NCBI GenBank assembly: GCA_021775995.1
Contig: JAJFGS010000011.1
Coordinates: forward strand, 124,001-188,000
Source of the DNA: Alphaproteobacteria bacterium
GTDB lineage: Bacteria > Pseudomonadota > Alphaproteobacteria > Micavibrionales > Micavibrionaceae
Direction: 5' to 3'
Length of the DNA stretch: 64,000 bases
In this document: in pieces, positions 18,188-27,985 of the stretch
How positions within the stretch are numbered: the stretch's first letter is position 1
Layout of the letters: each line of letters opens with the position of its first letter
Made by a program: the position numbers and the translations under genes
Notes under the pieces: model-generated
Told to the model about the DNA's origin: nothing
Seen by the model: the letters and a program-made list of their open reading frames with translations, nothing else
The model's database searches: none

Positions 18188-19252
18188 TTTTTTTCTAAAC
18201 CATTTCAAACGACGTTCTGAAATTTCTGCAAACAAAAAACAGAAAATAATCACGCTTAAAAATAATATTACATGCCGCATAATTGGTATAAATATTTCTG
18301 GTAATATAGCATCCATAAATTGTAACGCAGGGTAATGAACAATATAAATTGTAAATGTTGCCCCCGCACACCATTTAATTATTTTTGATCTTGTTGCCGA
18401 TATCGTTTTTACATTTTTCTGCATAATCGTAGACACGCCGATTAAATGAAACACAATAAGTTGTGCAATAATCATATTCCAAATAAATTCATCAGAAAAA
18501 GAGAGGTAATCTGTAACAAATTCTGGACTCAAAGCCAAATTGGTCACAACAAATAGAATTTTGGGAATTTTAAGACTTAGAAAAATTATATACAGAAATG
18601 GCGGTAACACAGCGCAAAACCAAGCATATTTATACGGCATGGCGTTCGTTTTAATCTGCTGGTAAGCCCAAATCCCCATAAGCCAGGCAGGAAATAACAG
18701 CATCACGGATAAGCCAAACACTATAATGAAAGGTATTAAAAATAAATATTTTTTGTATCCTGTTACGTAACAAGCAATGCCAAATAAAATATAATAAGCC
18801 GCCTCATAACTTAAAGACCAATAAGGTCCATTAGAACCAATTCGAAAATTCTGTCCTGCCCATTGGCTTGTAAGGCTTAATCCACGCCATAATTGCTCTA
18901 TCATTGATGCATCATTATACCACCAACCATCATAGTTTTCTGGCGCCAATGACTGACCAAAATAATCAAGAATAATTGTCAAAAATAACGCAGGAATAAT
19001 AACCGAATAAAGCCTTGTAAAACGATTAAAACTATATTGCTTTAATGTTTTATCTTTTACTTCTGCAGTGTAAGAAATAACCAAACCCGACAACACAAAA
19101 AAGAAAACAACGGCGTCACTGCCCAAATTTAAATGGCGAATAATGAGATAATCACCATCCGTAAAACGGACATACGCAAAGTGCGAGACGAAAACAATCA
19201 TTGCCGCCATAAAGCGAAGAAAATCAAGATAAAGTGAGAAACGTTGGTTCAT
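18176..19252 (-). CDS. Acyltransferase family 3 protein (OafA/YrhL-like)
   Basis: A 358-residue membrane protein. It begins LYLDFLRFMAAMIVFVSHF with the conserved His of the family near residue 24, then RFTRLYSVIIPAL and a FTIYIVHYP helix close to the C-terminus. The OafA/YrhL branch O-acylates surface glycans. The gene overlaps the upstream hydroxylase by 4 bp (ATGA), so the two are coupled. It is a different branch from the acyltransferase at 294. Confidence 0.85.
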   Translation of the reverse strand: MNQRFSLYLDFLRFMAAMIVFVSHFAYVRFTDGDYLIIRHLNLGSDAVVFFFVLSGLVISYTAEVKDKTLKQYSFNRFTRLYSVIIPALFLTIILDYFGQSLAPENYDGWWYNDASMIEQLWRGLSLTSQWAGQNFRIGSNGPYWSLSYEAAYYILFGIACYVTGYKKYLFLIPFIIVFGLSVMLLFPAWLMGIWAYQQIKTNAMPYKYAWFCAVLPPFLYIIFLSLKIPKILFVVTNLALSPEFVTDYLSFSDEFIWNMIIAQLIVFHLIGVSTIMQKNVKTISATRSKIIKWCAGATFTIYIVHYPALQFMDAILPEIFIPIMRHVILFLSVIIFCFLFAEISERRLKWFRKKLMI

Positions 19253-20259
19253 CGCTGACGCCTCTTAATAGCCTTCATACTATCCTGAAAAGGCACGATG
19301 AGCGCTGCTTTGAGACCGTTATGTGGTTGTATAATACGCTCGTTTGAGGTTAGTGATTTAGAAATCCCATAAGATATATTTTCTTTCCCTTGAGGAATAT
19401 AAAGTGTTCCAAACATCCAATCCCAAAGAGCCAGTATTTCTCCATAATTTTTATTATGATGTTTTGGTTCTAAACTATGATGAATTTGATGTTGTGCTGG
19501 AGAAATAAAAATATGTTCCAATACCCTTCCGTAGCTAAACCAAATATGGCTATGCCGAAAATTTGATCCTAAGAAATTAAACGCAAAATAAAAAATATTA
19601 ATGCCAGCAATTAAACTAAGTTCAACTTTTCCTATCAATAAAACCAAAATAATGCCTTGCATAAATCCCGTTAAAACTGACTTGGTAAAATCAGAGAGCA
19701 GATCATAAAGCGGATGCTTGCGATAAACTGTCACGGGAGTCATTACTTCTGCACTATGGTGAACCGCGTGAAACGGCCAGATATAGGGGGTTTCATGGTG
19801 AACTCTATGCACCCAATAAACACAAAAATCAGATGTAATGGTGATAATCAACGTCGCCAAAATAAGACGCCCTATGGTTGCTTCTTGCGCTGATATTTCC
19901 AAGCCTGTTATCAAACCAACAACCCCCATCCCTACAACAGCAAAGGCGACTTGTACAAAAACAATATTTAATATTTTTGTGACCGCAACAAAGCGACCCA
20001 AAATAAATAATTTAATATCTGTGATGTGAGAGAGATGAAAATATATTTCTTTAGGAAAAAGCCACGACCAAAAACTTTTTGGAATTTTACTATTATTATT
20101 TTCCCGCACGTAAAGTATGACCGCCATTACAAAAAACGGAAGCAAGTAGATGGGATGAAATCTAACTTCCGTGTTTATAAATTCTTGAAAATATACTGAT
20201 AATGTTTCCATAAGTGACAGAAGACCCCTGCTTGAGTTCCAATTGTACAGGCATCCCAA
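19249..20259 (-). CDS. Sterol desaturase / fatty acid hydroxylase family protein
   Basis: A 336-residue integral membrane di-iron enzyme. The histidine motifs appear in order as HRVHHE, HAVHHSAE and HQIHHS, with hydrophobic helices around them. The superfamily hydroxylates or desaturates lipids, sterols, carotenoids or alkyl ethers using O2. The start is uncertain: ATG at 20259, or at 20211 just before a well-conserved METLS segment. Coupling to an acyltransferase suggests modification of an acyl chain or lipid, but the substrate cannot be deduced. Confidence 0.85.
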   Translation of the reverse strand: MGCLYNWNSSRGLLSLMETLSVYFQEFINTEVRFHPIYLLPFFVMAVILYVRENNNSKIPKSFWSWLFPKEIYFHLSHITDIKLFILGRFVAVTKILNIVFVQVAFAVVGMGVVGLITGLEISAQEATIGRLILATLIITITSDFCVYWVHRVHHETPYIWPFHAVHHSAEVMTPVTVYRKHPLYDLLSDFTKSVLTGFMQGIILVLLIGKVELSLIAGINIFYFAFNFLGSNFRHSHIWFSYGRVLEHIFISPAQHQIHHSLEPKHHNKNYGEILALWDWMFGTLYIPQGKENISYGISKSLTSNERIIQPHNGLKAALIVPFQDSMKAIKRRQR

Positions 20260-20286
20260 TTTTTTAACTAGAAAAAGTCTTCGATT

Positions 20287-22707
20287 TTATTCGGCAATTA
20301 CCTTGTAATTTGTACCGTTACAAGATTTAAGCTGACCACCTTCCATATCTATCGCCCCTTCCGTGGTACACGCTGCGCCTAACTTACAGCCCGCATTCAA
20401 ATTTGTAGACCCCGGATCATAAAGCGCCCACATGTCGCGCGCATTCAACGCCCGGTCATAAACCCGGAAATCATCCATCAGCCCAACGAAGTTCCATGAT
20501 CCACTGAGATTGCTAAAATTATAAGCATTATTGCCGCTACTCAATGTAATATCAAAATTCATCGTCACGGTAGCATCAAGTACGCCATCAATATAAAAAT
20601 GGCCATTGGGATAGTCAGCAACAAAAGCAACATGATGCCAGACATCATCATTCACAGTCGTATTAGAGTAATACGTTGCACCATCTACTGGCCCTGTACT
20701 ATTTCCATGTGTAAGTTGCAACTTTCCTGAAGACGCTAGAGCAAACCCATAATTTTTGAATTCAGGGCTTGTTGTTTGATGGAAGATATCCCCGTAAGCC
20801 GATTCTCCTGTTTTGATCCAGCCCGCTACAGTCATATCCCCCGCTATCTCAATCGAGGTGTCATCAGTATAAGGTATATTAACATTGTCAATATCAGCCC
20901 CGCCCTCAAATTCAATTGCGCCGTCAATGACTCCACCCGTATTCCACTGAGGACCATTCGTCGTGGTCGTCGCATTTCGCAACGTACCGTCATTGTTATT
21001 GGCGGTTTCATCATTGGTGCTGGTGCCAGATGTCTCATCGAACTTCCAATGACCCTGCAAGTTTGACGTAGTATCAGGCGTGCCAGTTTCAAACAAAGCC
21101 TTCATATCCGCCGCGCTCAGCGCCCGGTCATAAATCCGCACATCATCTATCAGCCCATCAAATGAATAGGTCGAGCCAGTGGTACTAATCTTAAAGTCAC
21201 TGGCGTCGATGTTACCAATATCAAACGTCAGATTAACTGACGAATCGAAAACACCATCGATATAAAAGAAACCATCATTCGTCGTGTTATCTACAAAATC
21301 CGCAACGAAGGCTACGTGATGCCAGCTATCATCATTTACAGTGGCGGTTGCCGAAAAGGCTTCTCCGCCACCAGCACCATCTCCATGGTCAAATCTCGGA
21401 GAACCGCTCATTAGGTTGAGATTATAATTATTATCAGTTGCGATTGTGTCCTGCAATAATATCATCGCCCCACTCGCATTAGACACGCTGGTCTTAACCC
21501 ATGCAGCAATGGTCAGATCACCATCTATATGCAAATTCGTGTTAGGTGAAACAACGTCAAGATAGATTTCGTCATCCGTCCCGTCAAAATCCGCCGCTCC
21601 GCCTATTGCGCCGCCGGTTGAGTTCCATGTTGGGTTTCCGTACAAGGTACCGTCATAGCCATTGGCTGTTTCATCATTGGCGTTTGTGCCCGCACTTTCA
21701 TCCAACGCCCAATGACCTTGCAGATTTGAGGTAATATCGGAGGTCTCCTGACAATCATAAAGTGCAAATACCTCCGCCGCAGACAGCGCCCGGTCATAGA
21801 CGCGAAGGTCATCACTTCTCCCCTGATAATCCCAACTCCCACCATCGCCTATTCCCATCTGCAAATCTTCCGTGTTGCCGTAGCCCCCCATTCCTGAAAT
21901 ATCGTTCGTGTCATACAAAACACCATTGTGATACGTCCTGACCTCATCAGCCGTCTGGTCTGTCACCACAAACAAATGATGCCAGGTATTGAGAGCCGGC
22001 GCACCAGACATGAAGGGGGTACACATAAGCGACGTGCCATCAGCCTGACAAGCCACAGCACTATCATCATCGGCGGGGCGGCTAAATTCAATATCATAAC
22101 CATCAAGGGTGCCAGTCGACCCGCCCTTATGGAATGGAATGGAATAGGCTTCGGGAAATGCTGTTGGGTAAAACCAGCCGCCGTAACTAAAAGAGGTTGT
22201 ATCAAAATCCAGACTGGCATCATGGCTTACAAGGACATGTTCATTGCTCGTACCGTCAAACTGCATTGCACCGTCAACCTTACCCGTCGCATTATAGGTC
22301 GGTGTATTTGTTGCCGTTCCGTCGTTCGAGCCCACAGAATCAACCAGCGTGCCGCTAGTTTCATCTAGCTTCCAGTGAGACACCAGCCCGTTCTGGACAC
22401 AAACACCTGTCGTACAGCCCCAAGTCTGATAATTTGCGCTATCACAAAATTTATAGGCTTTTTCGGTTGCGTCCCACTCAATCCCACCCGTATTGGTACA
22501 GGCTGCCAGTGTCGTACCAGCAGGCAATGATAGCCAATTTGTACCATCACAAAACTTAAACTCATCAGTACCCGTAAAATATTCGAGGGCACCAGTATTG
22601 GCTACCGGTGCGGCACACGCCGCCATAGCGTTATTTGCCGCCAGTAAAGCAGCAGAAAACACAATGGAAACAACAACTTGTATGTAAAAAGCCCTATTCA
22701 TCCCCAT
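20287..22707 (-). CDS. Secreted three-module LamG-like protein
   Basis: An 806-residue protein with a signal peptide (residues 1-29, ending NAMAA). Three concanavalin A-like LamG modules follow (about 110-320, 330-540 and 545-770), each starting with a GHWxxDExxGT segment and ending in DDxRxYDRAL. Flanking these are short Cys-containing units, two at the N-terminus (FKFCDGTNWLSLP and YKFCDSANYQTWG) and one at the C-terminus (LKSCNGTNYKVIAE). The gene is visibly richer in GC than its neighbours, which suggests acquisition. LamG modules usually bind carbohydrate or protein at the surface. The start may be the second Met (MNRAF), two codons in. Confidence 0.8.
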   Translation of the reverse strand: MGMNRAFYIQVVVSIVFSAALLAANNAMAACAAPVANTGALEYFTGTDEFKFCDGTNWLSLPAGTTLAACTNTGGIEWDATEKAYKFCDSANYQTWGCTTGVCVQNGLVSHWKLDETSGTLVDSVGSNDGTATNTPTYNATGKVDGAMQFDGTSNEHVLVSHDASLDFDTTSFSYGGWFYPTAFPEAYSIPFHKGGSTGTLDGYDIEFSRPADDDSAVACQADGTSLMCTPFMSGAPALNTWHHLFVVTDQTADEVRTYHNGVLYDTNDISGMGGYGNTEDLQMGIGDGGSWDYQGRSDDLRVYDRALSAAEVFALYDCQETSDITSNLQGHWALDESAGTNANDETANGYDGTLYGNPTWNSTGGAIGGAADFDGTDDEIYLDVVSPNTNLHIDGDLTIAAWVKTSVSNASGAMILLQDTIATDNNYNLNLMSGSPRFDHGDGAGGGEAFSATATVNDDSWHHVAFVADFVDNTTNDGFFYIDGVFDSSVNLTFDIGNIDASDFKISTTGSTYSFDGLIDDVRIYDRALSAADMKALFETGTPDTTSNLQGHWKFDETSGTSTNDETANNNDGTLRNATTTTNGPQWNTGGVIDGAIEFEGGADIDNVNIPYTDDTSIEIAGDMTVAGWIKTGESAYGDIFHQTTSPEFKNYGFALASSGKLQLTHGNSTGPVDGATYYSNTTVNDDVWHHVAFVADYPNGHFYIDGVLDATVTMNFDITLSSGNNAYNFSNLSGSWNFVGLMDDFRVYDRALNARDMWALYDPGSTNLNAGCKLGAACTTEGAIDMEGGQLKSCNGTNYKVIAE

Positions 22708-22836
22708 ACTATACTACAGTAAAAAAGTAACTGTAGTCTTAATTAAGTGAAGTTTTCCAGATTTTTATGTTCTTGTTTTAATTAAGGAAAAAGCTTCGAT
22801 TTTTTCGGTATAAAGCGCTGTATTTGTGGGGTGTTG

Positions 22837-23292
22837 TTAGCCGTGTCTGCAGTGGGATTCATAGAACAGTTTTCCTGTTTTATAATAATTATCTGCGATC
22901 TTAAACTTTGAAGTTACATCGGCTGCTTTTTGTGAAAAATTGCAAGCTATTGCATGAATTTCGCTGCTTTTGTTCTGAGCATCCTCTAGGTATCTCTCAA
23001 CATTAGGACTTGCTTTACGAGCCTTTACCTCCGAAGCTTTCCCTTTTGCCGTTATAGTAAAGTCGTATATGATCTCTACTTTGCCTTTCGGATTAATCTC
23101 AACGACCGTATTTGGATTTAGTAATCTTAGTGTATGACCTGCTGTGCCTAATGGAGACTCCAGCGTTTTGTAGGCTTTATCAATTTCATCGTGCCTAGGG
23201 GTTTTAAGTCCCAAGTAAAACAACAAACTAATAACAGCAGCACCTAAAACTGCTGACGTGATCATCCGCGCATCTGCTTCAATCTTTTCCAT
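22837..23292 (-). CDS. Hypothetical protein with N-terminal membrane anchor
   Basis: A 151-residue protein that I do not recognise. One hydrophobic helix lies at about residues 11-27; the rest is hydrophilic with a beta-rich segment (TVVEINPKGKVEIIYDFTI) and a helical C-terminus containing two cysteines. It is a single gene between the LamG gene and tRNA-Ser. No homologous domain is evident. Confidence 0.5.
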   Translation of the reverse strand: MEKIEADARMITSAVLGAAVISLLFYLGLKTPRHDEIDKAYKTLESPLGTAGHTLRLLNPNTVVEINPKGKVEIIYDFTITAKGKASEVKARKASPNVERYLEDAQNKSSEIHAIACNFSQKAADVTSKFKIADNYYKTGKLFYESHCRHG

Positions 23293-23394
23293 TTTACTGT
23301 TCCTCTAATGGTCTGCAAGGAGGGGGTTATAGCACGGCCTATTTTTTTATGTCAACAAAACATCTGTAGGATTTAAAATGAGCGATAAGATTAA

Positions 23395-23484
23395 TGGCGG
23401 ACAGAGCGGGATTCGAACCCGCGTAGGGTTTGATCCCTAACACGCTTTCCAAGCGTGCGCCTTAAGCCACTCGGCCACCTGTCC
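23395..23484 (-). tRNA. tRNA-Ser(GGA)
   Basis: Read on the minus strand, the acceptor stem GGACAGG pairs with TCTGTCC (one G-U), followed by discriminator G and an encoded CCA. The D-arm starts TGGCCGAGTGG, the anticodon loop is CTTGGAAA (anticodon GGA, reading UCC and UCU), and a long variable arm GGG..CCC typical of class II tRNA-Ser is present. The T-loop is TTCGAAT. At 90 nt its length is normal for tRNA-Ser. Confidence 0.95.
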
Positions 23485-23655
23485 GCTTTATAGCCCTCGC
23501 GCTGGCGCGCCTGACTTTTGTACCATTAATGCGCGGACATTACTCAATAAACCCCTGATAATCAAGCATAAGCTCAAAACGAAGACGTATTTTAAGCTTT
23601 GCAGGCGAAATCAGACGCGCTAAACTACGCTTTGAATTAACAAAAGGATTATGCC

Positions 23656-24099
23656 ATGCCTGACGGTGCAAAAACATTACTGGTTATCTTGCTCATTCCA
23701 TTTTTAGCAGGTCTAGGACATGACGTTTATTTTAACTATTTTTCCGATGATGAAAAAGTTAGAGAAATAAAAGCCTTAAGAATTGATCCTGAAAAATTCC
23801 TCGTCAGTGATCTGGGCTGGGTTTGGAATGAATACAGCCCCAATACAATGGAAACCGCCAGAACAATGATGGAACCTGAAACATGGGTATCAAAATTAGA
23901 TCCTGTTTTACAATTACCAACAATGATTGTCGGACTAATCCCATGGGCAATAACGTTAATCTATATTTCTTTTGCGTTTCTGTGTGGAATATGGCCTTGC
24001 GCAGGACGTAATATTTCGTTGGGTACTAAACGTAAAAAAGATGATTTTGCTGTTTATAAACATGCAAAAACCAAAGCTGTTAAATATAAAAAGAAATAA
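23656..24099 (+). CDS. Hypothetical membrane protein
   Basis: A 147-residue protein that I do not recognise. It has an N-terminal hydrophobic helix (about residues 6-24), a hydrophilic middle, a second hydrophobic segment (about 87-113, containing GIWPCAG) and a basic Lys-rich C-terminus. This suggests two membrane passes with both ends inside. It ends one base before the convergent hydrolase gene. Confidence 0.55.
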   Translation: MPDGAKTLLVILLIPFLAGLGHDVYFNYFSDDEKVREIKALRIDPEKFLVSDLGWVWNEYSPNTMETARTMMEPETWVSKLDPVLQLPTMIVGLIPWAITLIYISFAFLCGIWPCAGRNISLGTKRKKDDFAVYKHAKTKAVKYKKK

Positions 24100-24100
24100 A

Positions 24101-24844
24101 TTACAGCCCTGATAGTTTTTTAAGAACATCATCCAATAAGGTCAGATCATCCGATGATGACAGACTATGTGTGCCATCTTCGCGATAAAAAATTTCAACG
24201 TCACTTCCTGTAATTTTATCTTTCATAAGCTCGGCTGTTTTCCACGGAACGTCTTTATCTTTTTTACCCTGCAACAAACGTATCGGTAAATCTAACTTTA
24301 TGGGGTCATTCAAAAGAAAATTATGACGCCCATCATTAATTAATTTTTTTGTTATGATATAAGGTGCGTCATAATCACTGGGCAGTTTAAAAAAACCATC
24401 TTGTTCAAGATCAATGCGTTGTTCATCATTCATGTCCTTTTCAATCCACGTAGTAAAATCAGGAGCGGCTGCAATACCGACCAACGCCCCAACTCTTTCA
24501 GCTCTTGAACGTGCCAATAATAATGATATCCATCCCCCCATTGAAGAACCAATAAGAATAACGGGACCATGCGTACACTCATCTAAAATATGGGTCGCAT
24601 CTTGTGTCCAATGACTAACACACCCCTCTTCAAGCTGTCCTTTGGATTGACCATGGCCTGAATAATCAAAACGGATATAGCTTTGCCCACGAGCCTTACA
24701 TTGTTCTTCCAAAAAACTAGCCTTCGTTCCCATCATGTCAGAAGCAAAGCCCCCTAAAAACATAACGGTTGGTAACTCTGCTTTACCCTCATATTTAATA
24801 TAAGCTAAATCGGGAGCCGCCTTACGTTCTAAAAATTCAATCAT
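24101..24844 (-). CDS. Alpha/beta hydrolase, ABHD10-like
   Basis: A 247-residue hydrolase. The N-terminal half has FLGGFASDMMGTKA and IRFDYSGHGQSKG, closely like mitochondrial ABHD10, a thioesterase/esterase. The nucleophile elbow is GSSMGG, the acid is probably the Asp in KDKDVPW, and the catalytic His is in EDGTHSLS near the end. ABHD10 family members remove acyl groups or hydrolyse acyl glucuronides. In bacteria the substrate is unknown. It is a single-gene unit, convergent with the upstream hypothetical gene. Confidence 0.82.
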   Translation of the reverse strand: MIEFLERKAAPDLAYIKYEGKAELPTVMFLGGFASDMMGTKASFLEEQCKARGQSYIRFDYSGHGQSKGQLEEGCVSHWTQDATHILDECTHGPVILIGSSMGGWISLLLARSRAERVGALVGIAAAPDFTTWIEKDMNDEQRIDLEQDGFFKLPSDYDAPYIITKKLINDGRHNFLLNDPIKLDLPIRLLQGKKDKDVPWKTAELMKDKITGSDVEIFYREDGTHSLSSSDDLTLLDDVLKKLSGL

Positions 24845-24924
24845 ATTTAACGCCTTTTATTCGTTTTTTATCGGCTTTTAAGAGCGAGTATGCTACTCAT
24901 AGATAAATTTTGACACATTCATTA

Positions 24925-26172
24925 ATGGTTATCATGGCACAAATGACATTCAATTCCCAAAAAAACATGGCAACAAGTTTTCAAAATCATATGGGTATAA
25001 GCAAAACGCCTGTAATAGTACAAATTATCCCTGAACTGGGCCCTGGAGGGGCAGAACAGGGCTGCCTTGATGTTGCGGCTGGATTAGTACAGGCAGGATC
25101 ACGCTCTATCGTTATATCAAACGGTGGGGCTCGCGTTCACGAACTCATACGTGCTGGTTCTTTGCATATTAATTTACCTGTCCATAGTAAAAATCCTTTT
25201 ACGATGTGGCAGAATATTGGACGTATTAGAAAAGTAATAAAAGAACATGATGTTGATATCGTCCATGTCCGTAGCCGCGCACCCGCATGGTCGGCTATGC
25301 GTGCCTGCATTGGAACAAATGCGCGCTTCATGACAACCGTACATGCTCCTTACAACATAAGTAGTAAAATTAAGCGTTTTTATAATTCTGCTATTACCAA
25401 AGGGGAATACGTTATTGCGATTTCAAACTATGTCGCAAATTATTTAATTGAAAATTATGATATAGATCAACGAAATATTCGGCTTGTTTATAACGGTGTT
25501 GCTCTAGAAAAATTTCACCCTTTAAATGTTAAACCAGCACAAATCATTGCTGTGACAAAAGAGTGGCGCTTACCTGACGGCGCCAGCATTATTATGTTAC
25601 CAGCTCGTATTACACGCTGGAAAGGTCATCATGTATTAATTGATGCAATGGCAAAATTAAAACGCGATGATTTATTTTGTGTTTTAATTGGTTCAGACCA
25701 AGGAAGAAAAGAATATCGTGAAGAACTTGAACTAAAAATTGAAGAACTTAATCTTGGCGGTCAAATTCGTATTATTGATCATTGTAGTGATATGCCAGCA
25801 GCTTATATGCTGTCTACCATTGTTGTTTCCGCCTCAACTGACCCCGAAGGCTTTGGCCGTGTTCCTATAGAAGCGCAAGCCATGGGCCGCCCTATCATTG
25901 CTACCGATCATGGCGGTGCTCAAGAAACAATTGTACGTAATGAAACAGGGTGGCTTATACCACCTAATGATTCCGATGCACTTTGCACTGCCATAAAAGA
26001 AGCTTTAAGTCTAAATGCAAATCAAAAATCTATTTTAGCAACAAATGCGATGGCAAACATTTCTTATAATTTTACCAAAGACAAAATGGTTGATGAATCA
26101 TTAAATGTTTATGCTGAATTATTACAACGAAAATTCGCACTTCATCCGCCCTTACGGGAAGCTGCGGAATAA
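24925..26172 (+). CDS. Glycosyltransferase family 4 protein
   Basis: About 415 residues. There are several possible starts; I chose the first ATG (24925), and 24934 or an internal Met are also possible because no strong ribosome site is seen. The N-terminal nucleotide-fold segment is QIIPELGPGGAEQG, and the C-terminal donor site is DPEGFGRVPIEAQAMG with the E-x7-E pattern, followed by PIIATDHGGAQE. This resembles LPS core glycosyltransferases. Its stop shares one base with the start of the family 9 glycosyltransferase (TAATG), so the two work together, probably in LPS core assembly. Confidence 0.85.
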   Translation: MVIMAQMTFNSQKNMATSFQNHMGISKTPVIVQIIPELGPGGAEQGCLDVAAGLVQAGSRSIVISNGGARVHELIRAGSLHINLPVHSKNPFTMWQNIGRIRKVIKEHDVDIVHVRSRAPAWSAMRACIGTNARFMTTVHAPYNISSKIKRFYNSAITKGEYVIAISNYVANYLIENYDIDQRNIRLVYNGVALEKFHPLNVKPAQIIAVTKEWRLPDGASIIMLPARITRWKGHHVLIDAMAKLKRDDLFCVLIGSDQGRKEYREELELKIEELNLGGQIRIIDHCSDMPAAYMLSTIVVSASTDPEGFGRVPIEAQAMGRPIIATDHGGAQETIVRNETGWLIPPNDSDALCTAIKEALSLNANQKSILATNAMANISYNFTKDKMVDESLNVYAELLQRKFALHPPLREAAE

Positions 26173-27107
26173 TGACTGAGGCTCTTAACAGGCAAAGTAA
26201 AATTCTTGTTATAAAACTCAGTGCGCTTGGTGATTTTGTCCAAACGCTAGGACCAATGAAAGCTATACGCGACCATCACCCTGAGGATCACATTACACTT
26301 CTAACCACCAAGTCCTATGTTGATTTGGCTAAACAATCTGGCTATTTCAACGATATTATTATTGATAAACGCCCAAAATTATTTCAACTGCACACTTGGT
26401 TTAATCTCGCTCAAAAATTAAATGCAAAAAAATTTAACCGTGTTTATGATTTACAATGCAATGACCGTACAAATATTTATTTTAAATTGTTTTTAAAAAA
26501 ACCTGAATGGGTTGGTATTGCCAAAGGAGCAAGCCATCAAAATACAAACCCAGATCGAAAAAGTGACCTTGCCTTTTACGGCCATAAACAAACATTAGCT
26601 TTGGCAGGTATTACAGATATTAAAATCGACCAAATGAAGTGGGTGGATTCAAATATTTCGAAATTTAATTTAAAAAACCCTTATGCTCTTATCGTTCCAG
26701 GTTGCGCACCAACCCGTCCTGAAAAAAGATGGAGCACAGCACATTATGGAGAGCTTTGTAATAGTCTTGTCACCCAAGGGATTCAGCCTGTTTTATTAGG
26801 AACAAGCAATGAAAAAAACGTAACAGATGCAATCTCAAAATTATGCCCGAGCGCCCTTAATTTAACAGGCCAAACCACTTTATTTGATATTGTTCCATTG
26901 GCTAGACAAGCAACTTTTGCTGTTGGTAATGATACAGGTCCCATGCATTTTATTGGACCTACAGGATGTAAAACTTTAGTTTTATTTTCTGGTTTGAGTG
27001 ATCCAAAACGTCATAGACCCCTTGGGAAAAACGTACACACTATTCAAAACGATAATATTAACAATATTTCAGTTGAGCAAACTTTAGAACAAATCAATCT
27101 TTTATAA
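26172..27107 (+). CDS. Glycosyltransferase family 9 (heptosyltransferase-like)
   Basis: A 311-residue protein. It starts with KILVIKLSALGDFVQTLGPM, the usual N-terminus of ADP-heptose:LPS heptosyltransferases, and has the donor-site pattern VGNDTGPMHFIGPTG followed by FSGLSDPKRHRP. It probably adds heptose or a related sugar to the LPS core at the cytoplasmic face of the inner membrane. It is translationally coupled to the family 4 gene and ends in a 14-bp convergent overlap with an SDR gene. Confidence 0.85.
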   Translation: MTEALNRQSKILVIKLSALGDFVQTLGPMKAIRDHHPEDHITLLTTKSYVDLAKQSGYFNDIIIDKRPKLFQLHTWFNLAQKLNAKKFNRVYDLQCNDRTNIYFKLFLKKPEWVGIAKGASHQNTNPDRKSDLAFYGHKQTLALAGITDIKIDQMKWVDSNISKFNLKNPYALIVPGCAPTRPEKRWSTAHYGELCNSLVTQGIQPVLLGTSNEKNVTDAISKLCPSALNLTGQTTLFDIVPLARQATFAVGNDTGPMHFIGPTGCKTLVLFSGLSDPKRHRPLGKNVHTIQNDNINNISVEQTLEQINLL

Positions 27108-27867
27108 GGTTTTTACTAGGTGCCTTACTTAAAATGATCTGCGCCAATGCATCTGGAATAACGCCGATAAGCCATGATACAAAACATGAGGGCCATGGGA
27201 AACATATGCGCCCTTTATTTTTGGCTAACCCTTTAGCAATTATTTTTGCTGATTTTTCCGCACTCATTAACATTGGCATCGGAAAATCATTAGCATCGGT
27301 TATACGACTCACCACAAAACCAGGACAAATAACATTCACCTTAATCCCACTATCCTTTAACACCCCACGCATAGCTTCTCCATAAAAGCGTACAGCCCCT
27401 TTTGATGCACTATAGGCTGGTGCACTAGGCCAACCCCGAAATGCTGCTAATGAACTAACAATCGCAATTTGCCCTTTATGATTTTTATTAAGCATTCCTT
27501 CCAATGACGGCTCAATTGTATTTAAAACCCCGGTCAGATTGACATCAAAAATTTTACGAGCTTGGTTCACAGGCTCACCATTCATAACCCCGCCGGAGCC
27601 CCCAGATATACCCGCATTGGCAATTACCAAATCAAGTGGTTCTAATTCTGCTATCCATTGCGCCATAGCTCCCTTGTCTGTGACATCAAGCACACGCCCC
27701 TCAACAACAGCACCTTTCACCTCACATTGAGAAACAATATCTTCCAACCGCTCTGGGTGACGCCCCGTTAAATAGAGCCGTACGTCTTCTTTGGCATAGT
27801 AGAGCGCCAAAGCCTCACCAATACCGCTAGAAGCTCCTGTAATGAAGATATTCCTTGGATTTTTCAT
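27094..27867 (-). CDS. SDR family NAD(P)-dependent oxidoreductase
   Basis: A 257-residue classical short-chain dehydrogenase. The cofactor loop TGASSGIG is at residues 10-17, the NAG motif (NAGISG) follows, the catalytic Ser is in IVSSLAAF, and the catalytic pair is YSASK. A hydrophobic C-terminal segment (FPWPSCFVSWLIGVIP) may touch the membrane, as in the subgroup near LPS genes. The substrate is unknown. It is divergent from gmk with about 118 bp between starts. Confidence 0.87.
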   Translation of the reverse strand: MKNPRNIFITGASSGIGEALALYYAKEDVRLYLTGRHPERLEDIVSQCEVKGAVVEGRVLDVTDKGAMAQWIAELEPLDLVIANAGISGGSGGVMNGEPVNQARKIFDVNLTGVLNTIEPSLEGMLNKNHKGQIAIVSSLAAFRGWPSAPAYSASKGAVRFYGEAMRGVLKDSGIKVNVICPGFVVSRITDANDFPMPMLMSAEKSAKIIAKGLAKNKGRICFPWPSCFVSWLIGVIPDALAQIILSKAPSKNLIKD

Positions 27868-27985
27868 GGATTCAACCCTACCATTTTCTTATATATTGTA
27901 TAGTTATTTGGCTCGTCAGAAAATTAATGCCAATGACTATCACAACAAGGTTTACGCATACTGCTCAACTGTTTACAATCACTTA

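Noticed and set aside
20776-22687. Plus-strand open frames opposite the LamG gene
   Set aside because: They are shadow frames rich in Arg, Ile and Met without ribosome sites; the minus-strand gene has a signal peptide and clear repeated domains.
27842-27985. N-terminal extension of gmk
   Set aside because: It overlaps the SDR start and is not part of guanylate kinases; the ATG at 27986 gives the normal length.
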